Shown one piece after another: positions 53,767 through 61,671 of a stretch of 64,000 nt of DNA. The translations under genes were made by a program, and so were the position numbers. Position 1 is the stretch's first letter, and each line of letters begins with the position of its first letter. Below the pieces are notes generated by a model. That model saw only the letters and a list, made by a program, of their open reading frames with translations. It was not told the origin of the DNA and made no database searches. This stretch comes from Burkholderiales bacterium RIFOXYD12_FULL_59_19 (GTDB lineage Bacteria; Pseudomonadota; Gammaproteobacteria; Burkholderiales; Burkholderiaceae_C): positions 62,001 through 126,000 of the forward strand of contig MESQ01000055.1 of the NCBI GenBank assembly GCA_001771065.1. The letters are read 5' to 3'.

Positions 53767-55029
53767 ATGAATTTCCTTCCTGACTGGCCGCTCGCCGCAA
53801 ACACGCTGTTTTACTTTGGTTTTTTGCTTTTTTGCGGTGCGCTGGGTGGGTACGTAACGCACCGCTGGCCATGGCTGCCCAGTATCACCGGCTTCATGCT
53901 GGTCGGCCTGATGGCCGGTCCCAATGTGCTGGGACTGGTGGGTTACGAGGCACTGGCCAGCTCGCGCATCATCATCGACGTGGCACTGGGTCTGATTCTG
54001 TACCGTCTGGGCCTGTCACTGGATATCAAACAACTGGTACATGACCGCCATCTGATCATCATTTCGCTGGTGGAGAGCACGCTCACCTTTGTCGTGGTAT
54101 TTTTTGGTATGGACCTAATGGGTATCCATGGCCTGTCGGCAGCCGTGATCGCGGCCATTGCCGTGTCATCATCACCAGCGGTGTTAATCCATGTGGCCAA
54201 CGAACTCGGCGCCAGCGGCCCGGTGACTGAACGCGCCAAGAGCCTGGTGGCACTCAACAATGTACTTGCCTTCCTGGTTTTCAGTGCCCTGTTGCCGCTG
54301 CTCTACAGCAACGCCGACGCACCACTGACCACCATCCTGGGCGGCCCCGTCTACCAGTTGCTAGGCTCGACCTTGCTGGGTGGCTGCATGGGCATGGCCC
54401 TGCATATAGCTGCGCGCAAGACCAAGGATGCGCACCAATACCACTTGGCGCTGGTGGTGGGTGCGGTGGCGTTCACACTGGGCGCGGCACTCACACTCAA
54501 GCTCTCGACGCTGTTTGCGCCGCTGGTGCTGGGCATCGTGGTACGCAGCATCGAACGTACCGAGCTGATCGCCAATCTCGAATTTGGCCCGGCCTTTGAG
54601 CTGTTTTTTATCGCCCTGTTTGTCTACGCCGGGGCCAATCTGCATGTCGCCGAAATGGTTCAATATGCCCCGGCTGCATTGGTGCTGGTATTTGGCCGTT
54701 CGCTGGCCAAATGGCTCGGTGTGGGGATCACGGCAAAGGTTTTAGGTAGCAACCGACGCCAGGCCGCGACCACCGGCTTGCTGCTCATCCCCATGGCAGG
54801 GCTGGCCATTGGTCTGGCCGACACCACGCTGACGCTGTTTCAAATGCAGGGTGCCGTGGTCAGTTCGGTGATTCTGGCCGCAGTGGCTGTGCTCGAAACG
54901 GTAGGTCCCCCCATCAGTGCCAAGGCACTGCGCTGGTCGGGTGACACGCTCAGCGCTGAAGCTGTTGATGTAGATGAAGATGTAGAACCAGCGCAAGCAC
55001 CTGTGCCCGTCTCCGCAACAGAGGCCTGA
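53767..55029 (+). CDS. Cation:proton antiporter (CPA2, Kef type)
   Basis: A 420-residue membrane protein with about 12 helices of the Na+/H+ exchanger fold. It shows FMLVGLMAGPNVLGLVGY, the conserved LGLILYRLGLSLDIKQL and the helix with VIAAIAVSSSPAVLIHVANE. The C-terminus lacks a TrkA-N/KTN domain, so it is a pore-only form, and ends with an acidic Val/Glu-rich tail. It lies 19 bp after the Bug gene and may be co-transcribed. Exchanged ion unknown. Confidence 0.88.
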   Translation: MNFLPDWPLAANTLFYFGFLLFCGALGGYVTHRWPWLPSITGFMLVGLMAGPNVLGLVGYEALASSRIIIDVALGLILYRLGLSLDIKQLVHDRHLIIISLVESTLTFVVVFFGMDLMGIHGLSAAVIAAIAVSSSPAVLIHVANELGASGPVTERAKSLVALNNVLAFLVFSALLPLLYSNADAPLTTILGGPVYQLLGSTLLGGCMGMALHIAARKTKDAHQYHLALVVGAVAFTLGAALTLKLSTLFAPLVLGIVVRSIERTELIANLEFGPAFELFFIALFVYAGANLHVAEMVQYAPAALVLVFGRSLAKWLGVGITAKVLGSNRRQAATTGLLLIPMAGLAIGLADTTLTLFQMQGAVVSSVILAAVAVLETVGPPISAKALRWSGDTLSAEAVDVDEDVEPAQAPVPVSATEA

Positions 55030-55047
55030 AACCGCTGTTGGGCGCCC

Positions 55048-55395
55048 TTACTCCGGCATGGCCCGAATCGTGTCGCGCCCATTGCGGTCCTTCACACGAC
55101 CCAGATCGGCCTCCAGCACACTGGCCAGCTTGTCTACCGCACTGATAAATGCAGCGGCCATCTTGTCGGCGTCGGCCGTGACGGTGACCGGCTGACGGCT
55201 GACCACACGCGCCTCCAGACGACAACGCTTGTCATTGACACCGGATTTGGCGCCGTCGATATCGGTCAAAAAGACTTCCACACGGGTGATGTGGTCCTTG
55301 AAGCGAGTCAGCCGGCTCGTGGTTTCATCTTTGATCCACTGGGCAAGAGGCTCGCCGCCTTGAATGTGGTCGTCGGTATTGACTTGAATTTGCAT
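55048..55395 (-). CDS. HPF/RaiA-family ribosome-associated protein
   Basis: A 115-residue protein with the sigma-54-modulation/HPF fold: MQIQVNTDDHIQGGEPLAQW at the start, ITRVEVFLTDIDGAKSG in the middle and CRLEARVVSRQPVTVTADAD, then a helix. Such proteins bind the 30S decoding region and promote hibernation in stress. ATG 55395 is selected because an AGGAGAAA site lies just upstream; an upstream in-frame extension to 55440 looks unlike the family. Convergent with the antiporter gene. Confidence 0.88.
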   Translation of the reverse strand: MQIQVNTDDHIQGGEPLAQWIKDETTSRLTRFKDHITRVEVFLTDIDGAKSGVNDKRCRLEARVVSRQPVTVTADADKMAAAFISAVDKLASVLEADLGRVKDRNGRDTIRAMPE

Positions 55396-55538
55396 GATTT
55401 TCTCCTGAGTTAAGCCCGGCAGGCTGCCTGGCACAAGCAATGGTTTTTTTCACTTTACATCACGCCAGACAGCCAGGCCATGAGGATGCGCAGGGTTCAC
55501 ACACAATGCGCAAGGCATCAGACTGGTGCAACCGGCAA

Positions 55539-56150
55539 TCAGGAGGCATGTGCCAGCAGCTGTTTGATGTCGGTCGCGGTCAACGCGGGCTTGGTGCCGT
55601 ATCGGGTGAACAGTCGCAGCTTTCCTTTGGTGTCATAGACGTAACTGCCCGCTGTATGGTCCATGGTGTAGCTGGTGGGGGTTGGCCCTTCCACCTTTTT
55701 GTAGTACACCTTGAAGTCTTTGGCCAGTACAGTCAATTGCTCTGGCGTGGGCACCAGCGCGAGAAAGCTCGGATCAAAAGCGGCCATGTATTCTTTGAGC
55801 ATCTCGGGTTTGTCGCGCCCCGGGTCAATCGTGACAAACAGGCACTGGATGCGCTCACCGTCCTTGCCCAGCAATTGTTTGATCTGGGCCATCTCGGCCA
55901 TCGACGTCGGGCAGACGTCGGGACACTGGGTGTAGCCAAAGAACATCATGACAATTTTGCCTTGGAAATCTTTGAGTGTGCGGACCTGCCCGTTGTGGTC
56001 AGTGAGGACAAAGTCTTTGGCGTAGTCGGCACCGGTAAGGTCGATGGCCGTGAATTTGGGGGCGTTTGGCGAGCATGCGGAAAAAAGACCTGTGGTCCCA
56101 GTCATTACGGCATAGCCAGATAGATATTTGAGCGCGGTTCGTTTATTCAT
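55539..56150 (-). CDS. SCO family copper protein
   Basis: A 203-residue membrane-anchored or lipid-anchored protein (SGYAVMTGTTGLFSACS, with a weak lipobox around Cys26) of thioredoxin fold. Copper ligands are C76 and C80 in QCPDVC and H165 in TMDHTAGS. SCO proteins deliver copper to the CuA site of cytochrome c oxidase subunit II. It is at the 3' end of the oxidase biogenesis block, 37 bp after ctaB. Strong ATG at 56150 preferred to the longer frame. Confidence 0.93.
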   Translation of the reverse strand: MNKRTALKYLSGYAVMTGTTGLFSACSPNAPKFTAIDLTGADYAKDFVLTDHNGQVRTLKDFQGKIVMMFFGYTQCPDVCPTSMAEMAQIKQLLGKDGERIQCLFVTIDPGRDKPEMLKEYMAAFDPSFLALVPTPEQLTVLAKDFKVYYKKVEGPTPTSYTMDHTAGSYVYDTKGKLRLFTRYGTKPALTATDIKQLLAHAS

Positions 56151-56187
56151 GCGCTCGATGATAAACCGGGCCTGCCCATGCGCCTGG

Positions 56188-57084
56188 TTATGACACGTAA
56201 TGGTCAATCAGCAGGGCGGCAAACAACAGACTGAGGTGAATCAGCGAAAAGCGGAAGGTCTTGCGCGCCAACAGGTCAGAGTAGTCGCGCCACAACCACC
56301 AAGCGTGCAGAATAAAACCAGCGTTGAGCAACACCGCAGCACCGAGGTACAGCCAGGAACTCATGCCATAAATAAACGGCAGCAAACAGGCTGCCAGCAG
56401 GATGAAGGTGTAGAGCAACACCATCAACCGGGTGAATTCATTGCCATGGGTGACCGGCAACATCGGCAAACCGGACTTACGGTAATCTTCCACCCGGTAC
56501 AGCGCCAACGCCCAGAAATGCGGCGGCGTCCACAGAAAGATGATCAAAAACAAAATCAGCGCTTCCGGCCCCACATTACCGGCCATGGCGGCCCAGCCCA
56601 GCACCGGCGGCATGGCGCCGGATGCCCCGCCGATCACAATGTTTTGCGGCGTCAGCGGCTTCAGGATCAGGGTGTAAATGACCGCGTAGCCAATAAAGGT
56701 GGCGAACGTGAGCCACATGGTCAGCGGATTCACGGCAAAGTACAGCAGGCCCGAGCCGACTGCGCACAAGGTGGCTGAAAACAACAACGTTTGCCGGTCA
56801 CCCAGCTCGCCCTTGGCGGTGGGGCGCCAGGCGGTGCGTTTCATCTTGGCATCGATGCTTTTTTCGATAATGCAGTTGAAAGCGGCCGCCGCACCCGCCA
56901 CCAACCAGATGCCCAAACAGGCGGAGGCGACCACACCCATCTCGCGCCAAGACGGCACGCCGGGCACCGCCAGCACCATGCCGATGAGGGCGCAAAACAC
57001 GATCAATTGAATCACGCGCGGCTTGGTCAGCGCGTAGTACTGGGAAAAAGCCATCATGACGGCAGGTCGGACCAGGGTGCTCAT
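56188..57084 (-). CDS. ctaB: Protoheme IX farnesyltransferase (haem O synthase)
   Basis: A 298-residue membrane prenyltransferase that adds the farnesyl chain to haem B, giving haem O for the oxidase. It has the UbiA-family motifs: [20 protein letters not shown] (NxxxDxxxxR type) and, later, [20 protein letters not shown] and [17 protein letters not shown] 57084 overlaps the ctaA stop (ATGA). Longer reading upstream is only the shadow of ctaA. Confidence 0.95.
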   Translation of the reverse strand: MSTLVRPAVMMAFSQYYALTKPRVIQLIVFCALIGMVLAVPGVPSWREMGVVASACLGIWLVAGAAAAFNCIIEKSIDAKMKRTAWRPTAKGELGDRQTLLFSATLCAVGSGLLYFAVNPLTMWLTFATFIGYAVIYTLILKPLTPQNIVIGGASGAMPPVLGWAAMAGNVGPEALILFLIIFLWTPPHFWALALYRVEDYRKSGLPMLPVTHGNEFTRLMVLLYTFILLAACLLPFIYGMSSWLYLGAAVLLNAGFILHAWWLWRDYSDLLARKTFRFSLIHLSLLFAALLIDHYVS

Positions 57085-58283
57085 GCCAGCCTCCCGGTTG
57101 CAGTCTGCTCTGGCAGGGTGGCGACGCGCGCGCGCTGCATGGCAGGCACCGCTGGCTTGGCGTCGGGCGACGCGCTGGCCGCGATCCAGGTCAACGTCAG
57201 CACCAGTGCGGCCGCGCCTCCGGTATGCAGCAGCGCCGCCAGCAGCGGCCAGTCCAGCACCACATTGCTCAAACCAGTGACCAGTTGCAGACCAATCAGC
57301 GCCGCCAATACCCGGCTGTGGACGCGCCACGCCGCCAAGCGGCTCAACTGCCAGGCCAACACCGCCAGCAGCGTGAGCACCCCGTAGGCCATCAGCCGAT
57401 GGACGTAATGAATGGCGGTCAAGGCGGCAAAGCTGATGGGCTCACCTGTGCCAGTCACGCCCAAGTGGCGCCAAAGTTCAAACCCTTGTTGAAAATTCAT
57501 CTCGGGCCACCAGCGGTTCTGGCACTGCGGAAAGTCGCTGCACGCCAGCACCGCGTAATTGGTGCTAACCCAGCCGCCCAGCACAGTTTGCAGCGCCAGC
57601 AAGGCAAAAACCAACGCCAGCCAGCGCCGCATCAGCAGCGTCATGGCCAGTGGCACGGTGAACGTGCTGCCGCGCACCACCTGCACACCCAACAGCGCGA
57701 GCAGCACGAGGGCACCGCCCAAGTGCAGCGTGACGATGGCCGGAAACAGCTTCAGGGTGACCGTCCAGGCGCCAAACGCACCCTGCAAGCCGACCCAGAA
57801 CAAGGTGAAAGTTGCCCACCAGGGCGACAGTTCAACCGAACGACTCGCCTGCTCAACCCGGACCCTGGCGCGCCAGTTCAGCCAGCTCACCACCGTCATC
57901 ATCAGGATCAGGGCGCCGACCCCTGTGGCCAGGTAACGGTGAATCATCTCGATCCAGGCTTTGGCCTGCGTCACCGGGCCGGTGGGCATGGCGTCTTGCG
58001 CGGCGGTGATGGCGTGATGGGCCCCAAGCGGCGAGGTGTTGCCGTAGCAACCGGGCCAGTCCGGGCAGCCCAGACCCGAGTCGGTGAGCCGGGTAAAGGC
58101 GCCAAACAGGATCAAATCAAAGGTCAGAAACAGGGTGAACAGGCGCAAGGCCTGCAGCCGTTGCAGCGGCGCGCAGCGGCGGTTGCGCCAATAGACCCAC
58201 GCCAGTGGCCCTACTGCCAGCAGCGCACCCAGGCCCAGCAGGCTGGCCAGCGGCGACAGGTCGTAGAGCGGTTGTGCATTCAT
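57081..58283 (-). CDS. ctaA: Haem A synthase (COX15/CtaA)
   Basis: A 400-residue membrane oxidase that converts haem O to haem A. Features are [20 protein letters not shown] near the first helices, [15 protein letters not shown] and [10 protein letters not shown] with haem-ligand histidines, in a repeated four-helix architecture. Cysteine pairs in GCPDWPGC and ACSDFPQC match the two-loop arrangement seen in this group. ATG 58283 is chosen over an upstream in-frame codon. Coupled to ctaB by a 4-bp overlap. Confidence 0.94.
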   Translation of the reverse strand: MNAQPLYDLSPLASLLGLGALLAVGPLAWVYWRNRRCAPLQRLQALRLFTLFLTFDLILFGAFTRLTDSGLGCPDWPGCYGNTSPLGAHHAITAAQDAMPTGPVTQAKAWIEMIHRYLATGVGALILMMTVVSWLNWRARVRVEQASRSVELSPWWATFTLFWVGLQGAFGAWTVTLKLFPAIVTLHLGGALVLLALLGVQVVRGSTFTVPLAMTLLMRRWLALVFALLALQTVLGGWVSTNYAVLACSDFPQCQNRWWPEMNFQQGFELWRHLGVTGTGEPISFAALTAIHYVHRLMAYGVLTLLAVLAWQLSRLAAWRVHSRVLAALIGLQLVTGLSNVVLDWPLLAALLHTGGAAALVLTLTWIAASASPDAKPAVPAMQRARVATLPEQTATGRLA

Positions 58284-58305
58284 GGGGTCTGCCTGATGCT
58301 GTGCC

Positions 58306-58980
58306 TTAGCGCCCAGGGGAATCCCATGTGAGCGAGGCACGCAGCAAATGCTCCATGTCGCGCTTGGCCTTGGCGGCGGCCGCGCTGTCGAGCCTGGAGG
58401 GGAAGCGCATCATGGTGTTGCCCATCGGATCCACCACATAAATATAGTCCTGCTGCGCTTTACCGGCGGGCGCGGGCAACCAGGCGGACAGGATGTTGGT
58501 GTCGACGCGCAGCACGGTGGCACCGTCATGCTTCAGGCCGGCAGCCAGCGCCGGCGATACCGGTGCTTGGTCGTTGATCAGCCAGAGCCAGTCCAGCCGG
58601 TCCATGTCCTTGCCCAGCATGAGACGAAACTGGCGCAGCACGGTGAGTTGCTTCTGGCAGTCTTGCACGCAGGACCCGCCATCGATCTTGACCAGCAACC
58701 ATTGCGCCCTGAGCGAAGGTAAGGGCACATGGGCCCCGTCCAGACTCAGGCCTTGTGCTTGCGGCACCGGGCGCACCGGCGTGACAAGGTCGCCCAAACT
58801 GGCCTCACCATGCGGGCGCACCACGTAAAACACAAATAAGGCCACCAGTACCGGCAGTGAACAGGCCAGCAAGATCGCCAGCAGCTTCAGGCGCCCGCCT
58901 TCACTCGAGACAGTGTCTGCGCCAGGGGTGGGCAGCGAATGCACCACCAGTCCCAACACCTCATCGTTTGACGGGTTCAT
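58306..58980 (-). CDS. SCO-like membrane protein with CxxxC, oxidase cluster
   Basis: A 224-residue protein anchored by one helix (LLAILLACSLPVLVALFVFY), with a thioredoxin-like outer domain: WLLVKIDGGSCVQDCQKQLT, with C104 and C108 in a CxxxC as in SCO, and DYIYVVDPMGNTMMRFPS near the end. The histidine of the SCO copper site is not obvious. Homologues sit between SURF1 and ctaA in many Burkholderiales oxidase clusters. It overlaps SURF1 as ATGA and precedes ctaA by 22 bp. Likely a copper or thiol assembly factor. Confidence 0.7.
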   Translation of the reverse strand: MNPSNDEVLGLVVHSLPTPGADTVSSEGGRLKLLAILLACSLPVLVALFVFYVVRPHGEASLGDLVTPVRPVPQAQGLSLDGAHVPLPSLRAQWLLVKIDGGSCVQDCQKQLTVLRQFRLMLGKDMDRLDWLWLINDQAPVSPALAAGLKHDGATVLRVDTNILSAWLPAPAGKAQQDYIYVVDPMGNTMMRFPSRLDSAAAAKAKRDMEHLLRASLTWDSPGR

Positions 58981-59687
58981 TGGTCAGCACCTTTGCGGAA
59001 GCTGGCAAACAGATAAAACAGGATCAACGCCACGGCCATGCCAAACCACTGGAAAGCATAACCACGGTGTTTGCCAACCCGGTCATCCGGCGGGGGCCAA
59101 TGGCGCACCAGCGTATCGGGCGCATCACCACCGGTTTGCTGCAACACCACAGGTTGCAGCGGATGACCCAATAAATTCTGGAAACGTGTCAGGTCAAGTT
59201 TGGCCCAGAGTTTGCTTGAGCTTTCAGGATGGTCGGGCATTAAAAAAAACTTCTTGGTCGTGGGCACGGTGGCCAGACCCGTGATTTGAACACGCCCGGC
59301 AGGTGTCGCCACCACCGGCAGCACAGAACGCCCCAAGGTCCATCCCACCCAGCCACGGTTGATCAGGACACGGGTCTCCGAGCCTTCGATTTTAAGCGGC
59401 GTGATGACGTGCACACCCGGCTGGTCATTTTCCTGGCGGTTGTCCAGAAATACCTGGTATTGCGCTTCATAGGTGCCCACCACCGTAAAGGGCACATCTT
59501 GTGCAGCCTGCGGTGCTACCAATGACCCGTTCATCGTGGCGGGACCCAATTGGCTGCGCTCGGCACGGCGTTCAAGCGTTTGCGCCAAACGCTCCCCTTT
59601 GCCGCTTTGCCAGGCACCCAGGTAGCCAAACAGCATGACGCCAAGGAGCATGGCCAGGGTAGGAATCAAGCGGAATTGAAAATGCAT
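58977..59687 (-). CDS. SURF1 family cytochrome oxidase assembly protein
   Basis: A 236-residue protein with an N-terminal helix (LIPTLAMLLGVMLFGYLGAW), a periplasmic domain (GTYEAQYQVFLDNRQENDQP, VLINRGWVGWTLGRSVLPVV) and a C-terminal helix (YAFQWFGMAVALILFYLFAS) that matches the SURF1 ending. It helps insert haem A into subunit I. ATG 59687 is the more natural start than an upstream one. Head-to-head with the DUF2909 gene across 60 bp, so the two promoters share this spacer. Confidence 0.92.
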   Translation of the reverse strand: MHFQFRLIPTLAMLLGVMLFGYLGAWQSGKGERLAQTLERRAERSQLGPATMNGSLVAPQAAQDVPFTVVGTYEAQYQVFLDNRQENDQPGVHVITPLKIEGSETRVLINRGWVGWTLGRSVLPVVATPAGRVQITGLATVPTTKKFFLMPDHPESSSKLWAKLDLTRFQNLLGHPLQPVVLQQTGGDAPDTLVRHWPPPDDRVGKHRGYAFQWFGMAVALILFYLFASFRKGADQ

Positions 59688-59747
59688 GAAAAAAGATGAC
59701 TCTTGGTAAAAAAGCATAATGCGGTCATATTTTTTAGAAAGACTGCC

Positions 59748-59954
59748 ATGCTGGCGAAAATTTTAATTCTGGCGACCTTGGCATTGATTCTGGTGAGTCT
59801 ATTCAGCGCTCTGGCCTTGCTTTACAAAAACGACGACGCCGATAAACGCAAACGGATGGTACAAGCACTGACAGTACGCATCAGCTTGTCTATCGCACTG
59901 TTTGCCGCCTTGTTGGCCAGCTTTTATTTTGGATTGATTCCGGGAAGAGGCTAA
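59748..59954 (+). CDS. DUF2909 twin-transmembrane protein
   Basis: A 68-residue protein of two helices joined by a charged loop (KILILATLALILVSLFSALA, YKNDDADKRKRM, then VRISLSIALFAALLASFYFG). It resembles the DUF2909 family often found inside Burkholderiales oxidase clusters. It is on the opposite strand to the oxidase genes, and convergent with ctaE across a strong terminator. Function unknown. Confidence 0.8.
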   Translation: MLAKILILATLALILVSLFSALALLYKNDDADKRKRMVQALTVRISLSIALFAALLASFYFGLIPGRG

Positions 59955-59970
59955 AACCCCATTGCAGACA

Positions 59971-60004
59971 ACACAAAGCCACTGGCCAGGCAGTGGCTTT
60001 GTGT
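59971..60004. terminator. Bidirectional intrinsic terminator
   Basis: A 14-bp perfect stem ACACAAAGCCACTG/CAGTGGCTTTGTGT with a 6-nt loop, between the plus-strand DUF2909 gene and the minus-strand ctaE. There is no long T-run, but the T-rich outer arm on both strands fits a bidirectional stop. Confidence 0.75.
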
Positions 60005-60068
60005 TTCAGAGCGACGGAATGCTTAATGCGCCGGGCAACGCGGAGCCAGTCAGGCACCGGGATAAGCT

Positions 60069-60932
60069 TCAGAGAATGTAAACAAACACAAACAAGATCA
60101 GCCAGACCACATCCACAAAGTGCCAGTACCAGGCCACCGCTTCGAAAGCAAAGTGGTTGTGCTCGGAAAAATGGCCTTTCAGGCCGCGGCCAAGCATCAC
60201 CATCAGCATGATGGAGCCCAGCGTGACGTGCAGTCCATGAAAGCCCGTCAGGATATAAAACGTGGCGCCGTATACTCCCGCGCCCAGTGTCAAACCCATT
60301 TCAGAATACGCATGGGCATATTCATACACCTGAAAACCCATGAAGGTCAGGCCCAGCGCCACCGTCAGGGCCAAGCCCAGGTTCAGTTGCATGCGCTTAC
60401 CTTTGATCAGGCCCCAATGCGCCCAGGTGAGTGTGGCACCAGATGTCAGGAGCAACATGGTGTTGACGGCCGGAATGCCCCAGGCCTTCATGGGGGTAAA
60501 ACTGTCACCCAGCGGGCCGGCACTTGGCCAGACGTTGGTGAATTTGCCGTAGGGGGACAGCGATTCTTCAAAACCTGCCATCTCCGGCAAGGCGATGCGA
60601 CGGATGTAGTACAGCGCACCGAAAAAACAGGCAAAAAACATCACCTCGGAAAAGATGAACCAGACCATGCCAATGCGGTACGAACGATCTTCCCACATCG
60701 TGTAGATGCCACGAACGTTCTCGCCAATGACTTCACCAAACCAACCATAGACCACATACAAAATCAGCGCGGCGCCAGCCAGCATGCTCCAGCCGCCTTG
60801 GGCTATGCCATTGAGCCGAAAGATGAAGCCGAGCGCCAGCAGAAAAATGCCCACTGACAAAAACGTCGAGTAGTGACTGGCCGCAGGCACAAAATAGTGA
60901 CCCCGCACAGCAGGTTGGGTAGCATGTGTCAT
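60069..60932 (-). CDS. ctaE: Cytochrome c oxidase subunit III
   Basis: A 287-residue seven-helix membrane subunit. Visible family features are YFVPAASHYSTFLSVGIFLL, MWFIFSEVMFFACFFGALYY with the conserved carboxylate, TGFHGLHVTLGSIML and AVAWYWHFVDVVWLILFVFV at the end. Starts MTHATQPAVRG. It ends the ctaC-ctaD-small-ctaG-ctaE run, and transcription toward SURF1 would meet the terminator and the inverted DUF2909 gene. Confidence 0.96.
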   Translation of the reverse strand: MTHATQPAVRGHYFVPAASHYSTFLSVGIFLLALGFIFRLNGIAQGGWSMLAGAALILYVVYGWFGEVIGENVRGIYTMWEDRSYRIGMVWFIFSEVMFFACFFGALYYIRRIALPEMAGFEESLSPYGKFTNVWPSAGPLGDSFTPMKAWGIPAVNTMLLLTSGATLTWAHWGLIKGKRMQLNLGLALTVALGLTFMGFQVYEYAHAYSEMGLTLGAGVYGATFYILTGFHGLHVTLGSIMLMVMLGRGLKGHFSEHNHFAFEAVAWYWHFVDVVWLILFVFVYIL

Positions 60933-60952
60933 TCTTCTATTTCCTTATCAAA

Positions 60953-61504
60953 TCAGCTTTTGGCTTTAACGGCTTCAAAAAAAGTGTAGGAGAGCGTGAC
61001 CGTTCCAAAGTCCGGATCAAGCTTGGGGTTGACCACGAACACCACCGGCATGGTGCGGGTCTCGCCTGGCGCAAAGGTTTGCTGGCTAAAACAAAAGCAT
61101 TCCAGTTTTTCAAAATACTGCGCTGCCACGGCGGGTGTGACGCTGGGGATGGCCTGCCCCACAAACACCTGGTCTGTGGTGTTGGTGATGGTGTAATTCA
61201 TGCGCGAAATTTCACCGGGATGGACACGGATTGAAAAACCTTCGGGTTTGAAATGCAAGCCCACGCCGGGCATCGAATGGCTCAAAAATTCCACCTTGAC
61301 CGAGCGCGAAAAATCAATCTGGGTATTTTTGTCGGCCACGATCGCCACGGCGTTGGTCTTGCCATTGAGCCCGGTGATGCGACAGATCAAGTCGTAAAAA
61401 GGCACCATGGCAAAACCAAAACCGACAAAAAACAAGGCCACGAAGCCAAGTTTGATCCCCAGCCGCACATTGCTGCGCTGGCGATCAAAGGCAGAGACAC
61501 TCAT
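60953..61504 (-). CDS. ctaG: Cytochrome c oxidase assembly protein CtaG/COX11
   Basis: A 183-residue membrane-anchored copper protein that delivers Cu(I) to the CuB site of subunit I. It has one N-terminal helix (LGFVALFFVGFGFAMVPFYD) and an immunoglobulin-like domain with the copper motif CFCF in FEKLECFCFSQQTF. ATG 61504 overlaps the stop of the small gene by one base (TGATG), which is more convincing than an in-frame upstream start seven codons away. It is 20 bp from ctaE; no DUF2970 gene lies between them. Confidence 0.94.
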   Translation of the reverse strand: MSVSAFDRQRSNVRLGIKLGFVALFFVGFGFAMVPFYDLICRITGLNGKTNAVAIVADKNTQIDFSRSVKVEFLSHSMPGVGLHFKPEGFSIRVHPGEISRMNYTITNTTDQVFVGQAIPSVTPAVAAQYFEKLECFCFSQQTFAPGETRTMPVVFVVNPKLDPDFGTVTLSYTFFEAVKAKS

Positions 61505-61650
61505 CAGAAGGGACGGTATTTCCATATGGAACCCAAAAATATCGCCAGCACGATCACGCCAAAGATATAACCCAAACGCCTGTTGCTGCGTTTACGCTTT
61601 TCCCATTCTGCGGCATCCATCACCGGCACGGTGGACTCAAATAATTTCAT
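61504..61650 (-). CDS. Small membrane protein, cytochrome oxidase small assembly type
   Basis: A 48-residue protein starting MKLFESTVPVMDAAEWEKRK and ending SIWKYRPF, with a single helix (LGYIFGVIVLAIFLGSIW) and a basic N-terminal segment. It overlaps ctaG by one base and lies 21 bp after ctaD. Proteins of this size and place occur in Burkholderiales oxidase clusters. Its role is not known; co-translation with ctaG suggests assembly. Confidence 0.75.
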   Translation of the reverse strand: MKLFESTVPVMDAAEWEKRKRSNRRLGYIFGVIVLAIFLGSIWKYRPF

Positions 61651-61671
61651 GACGACAGCCCCTGTGACAAA

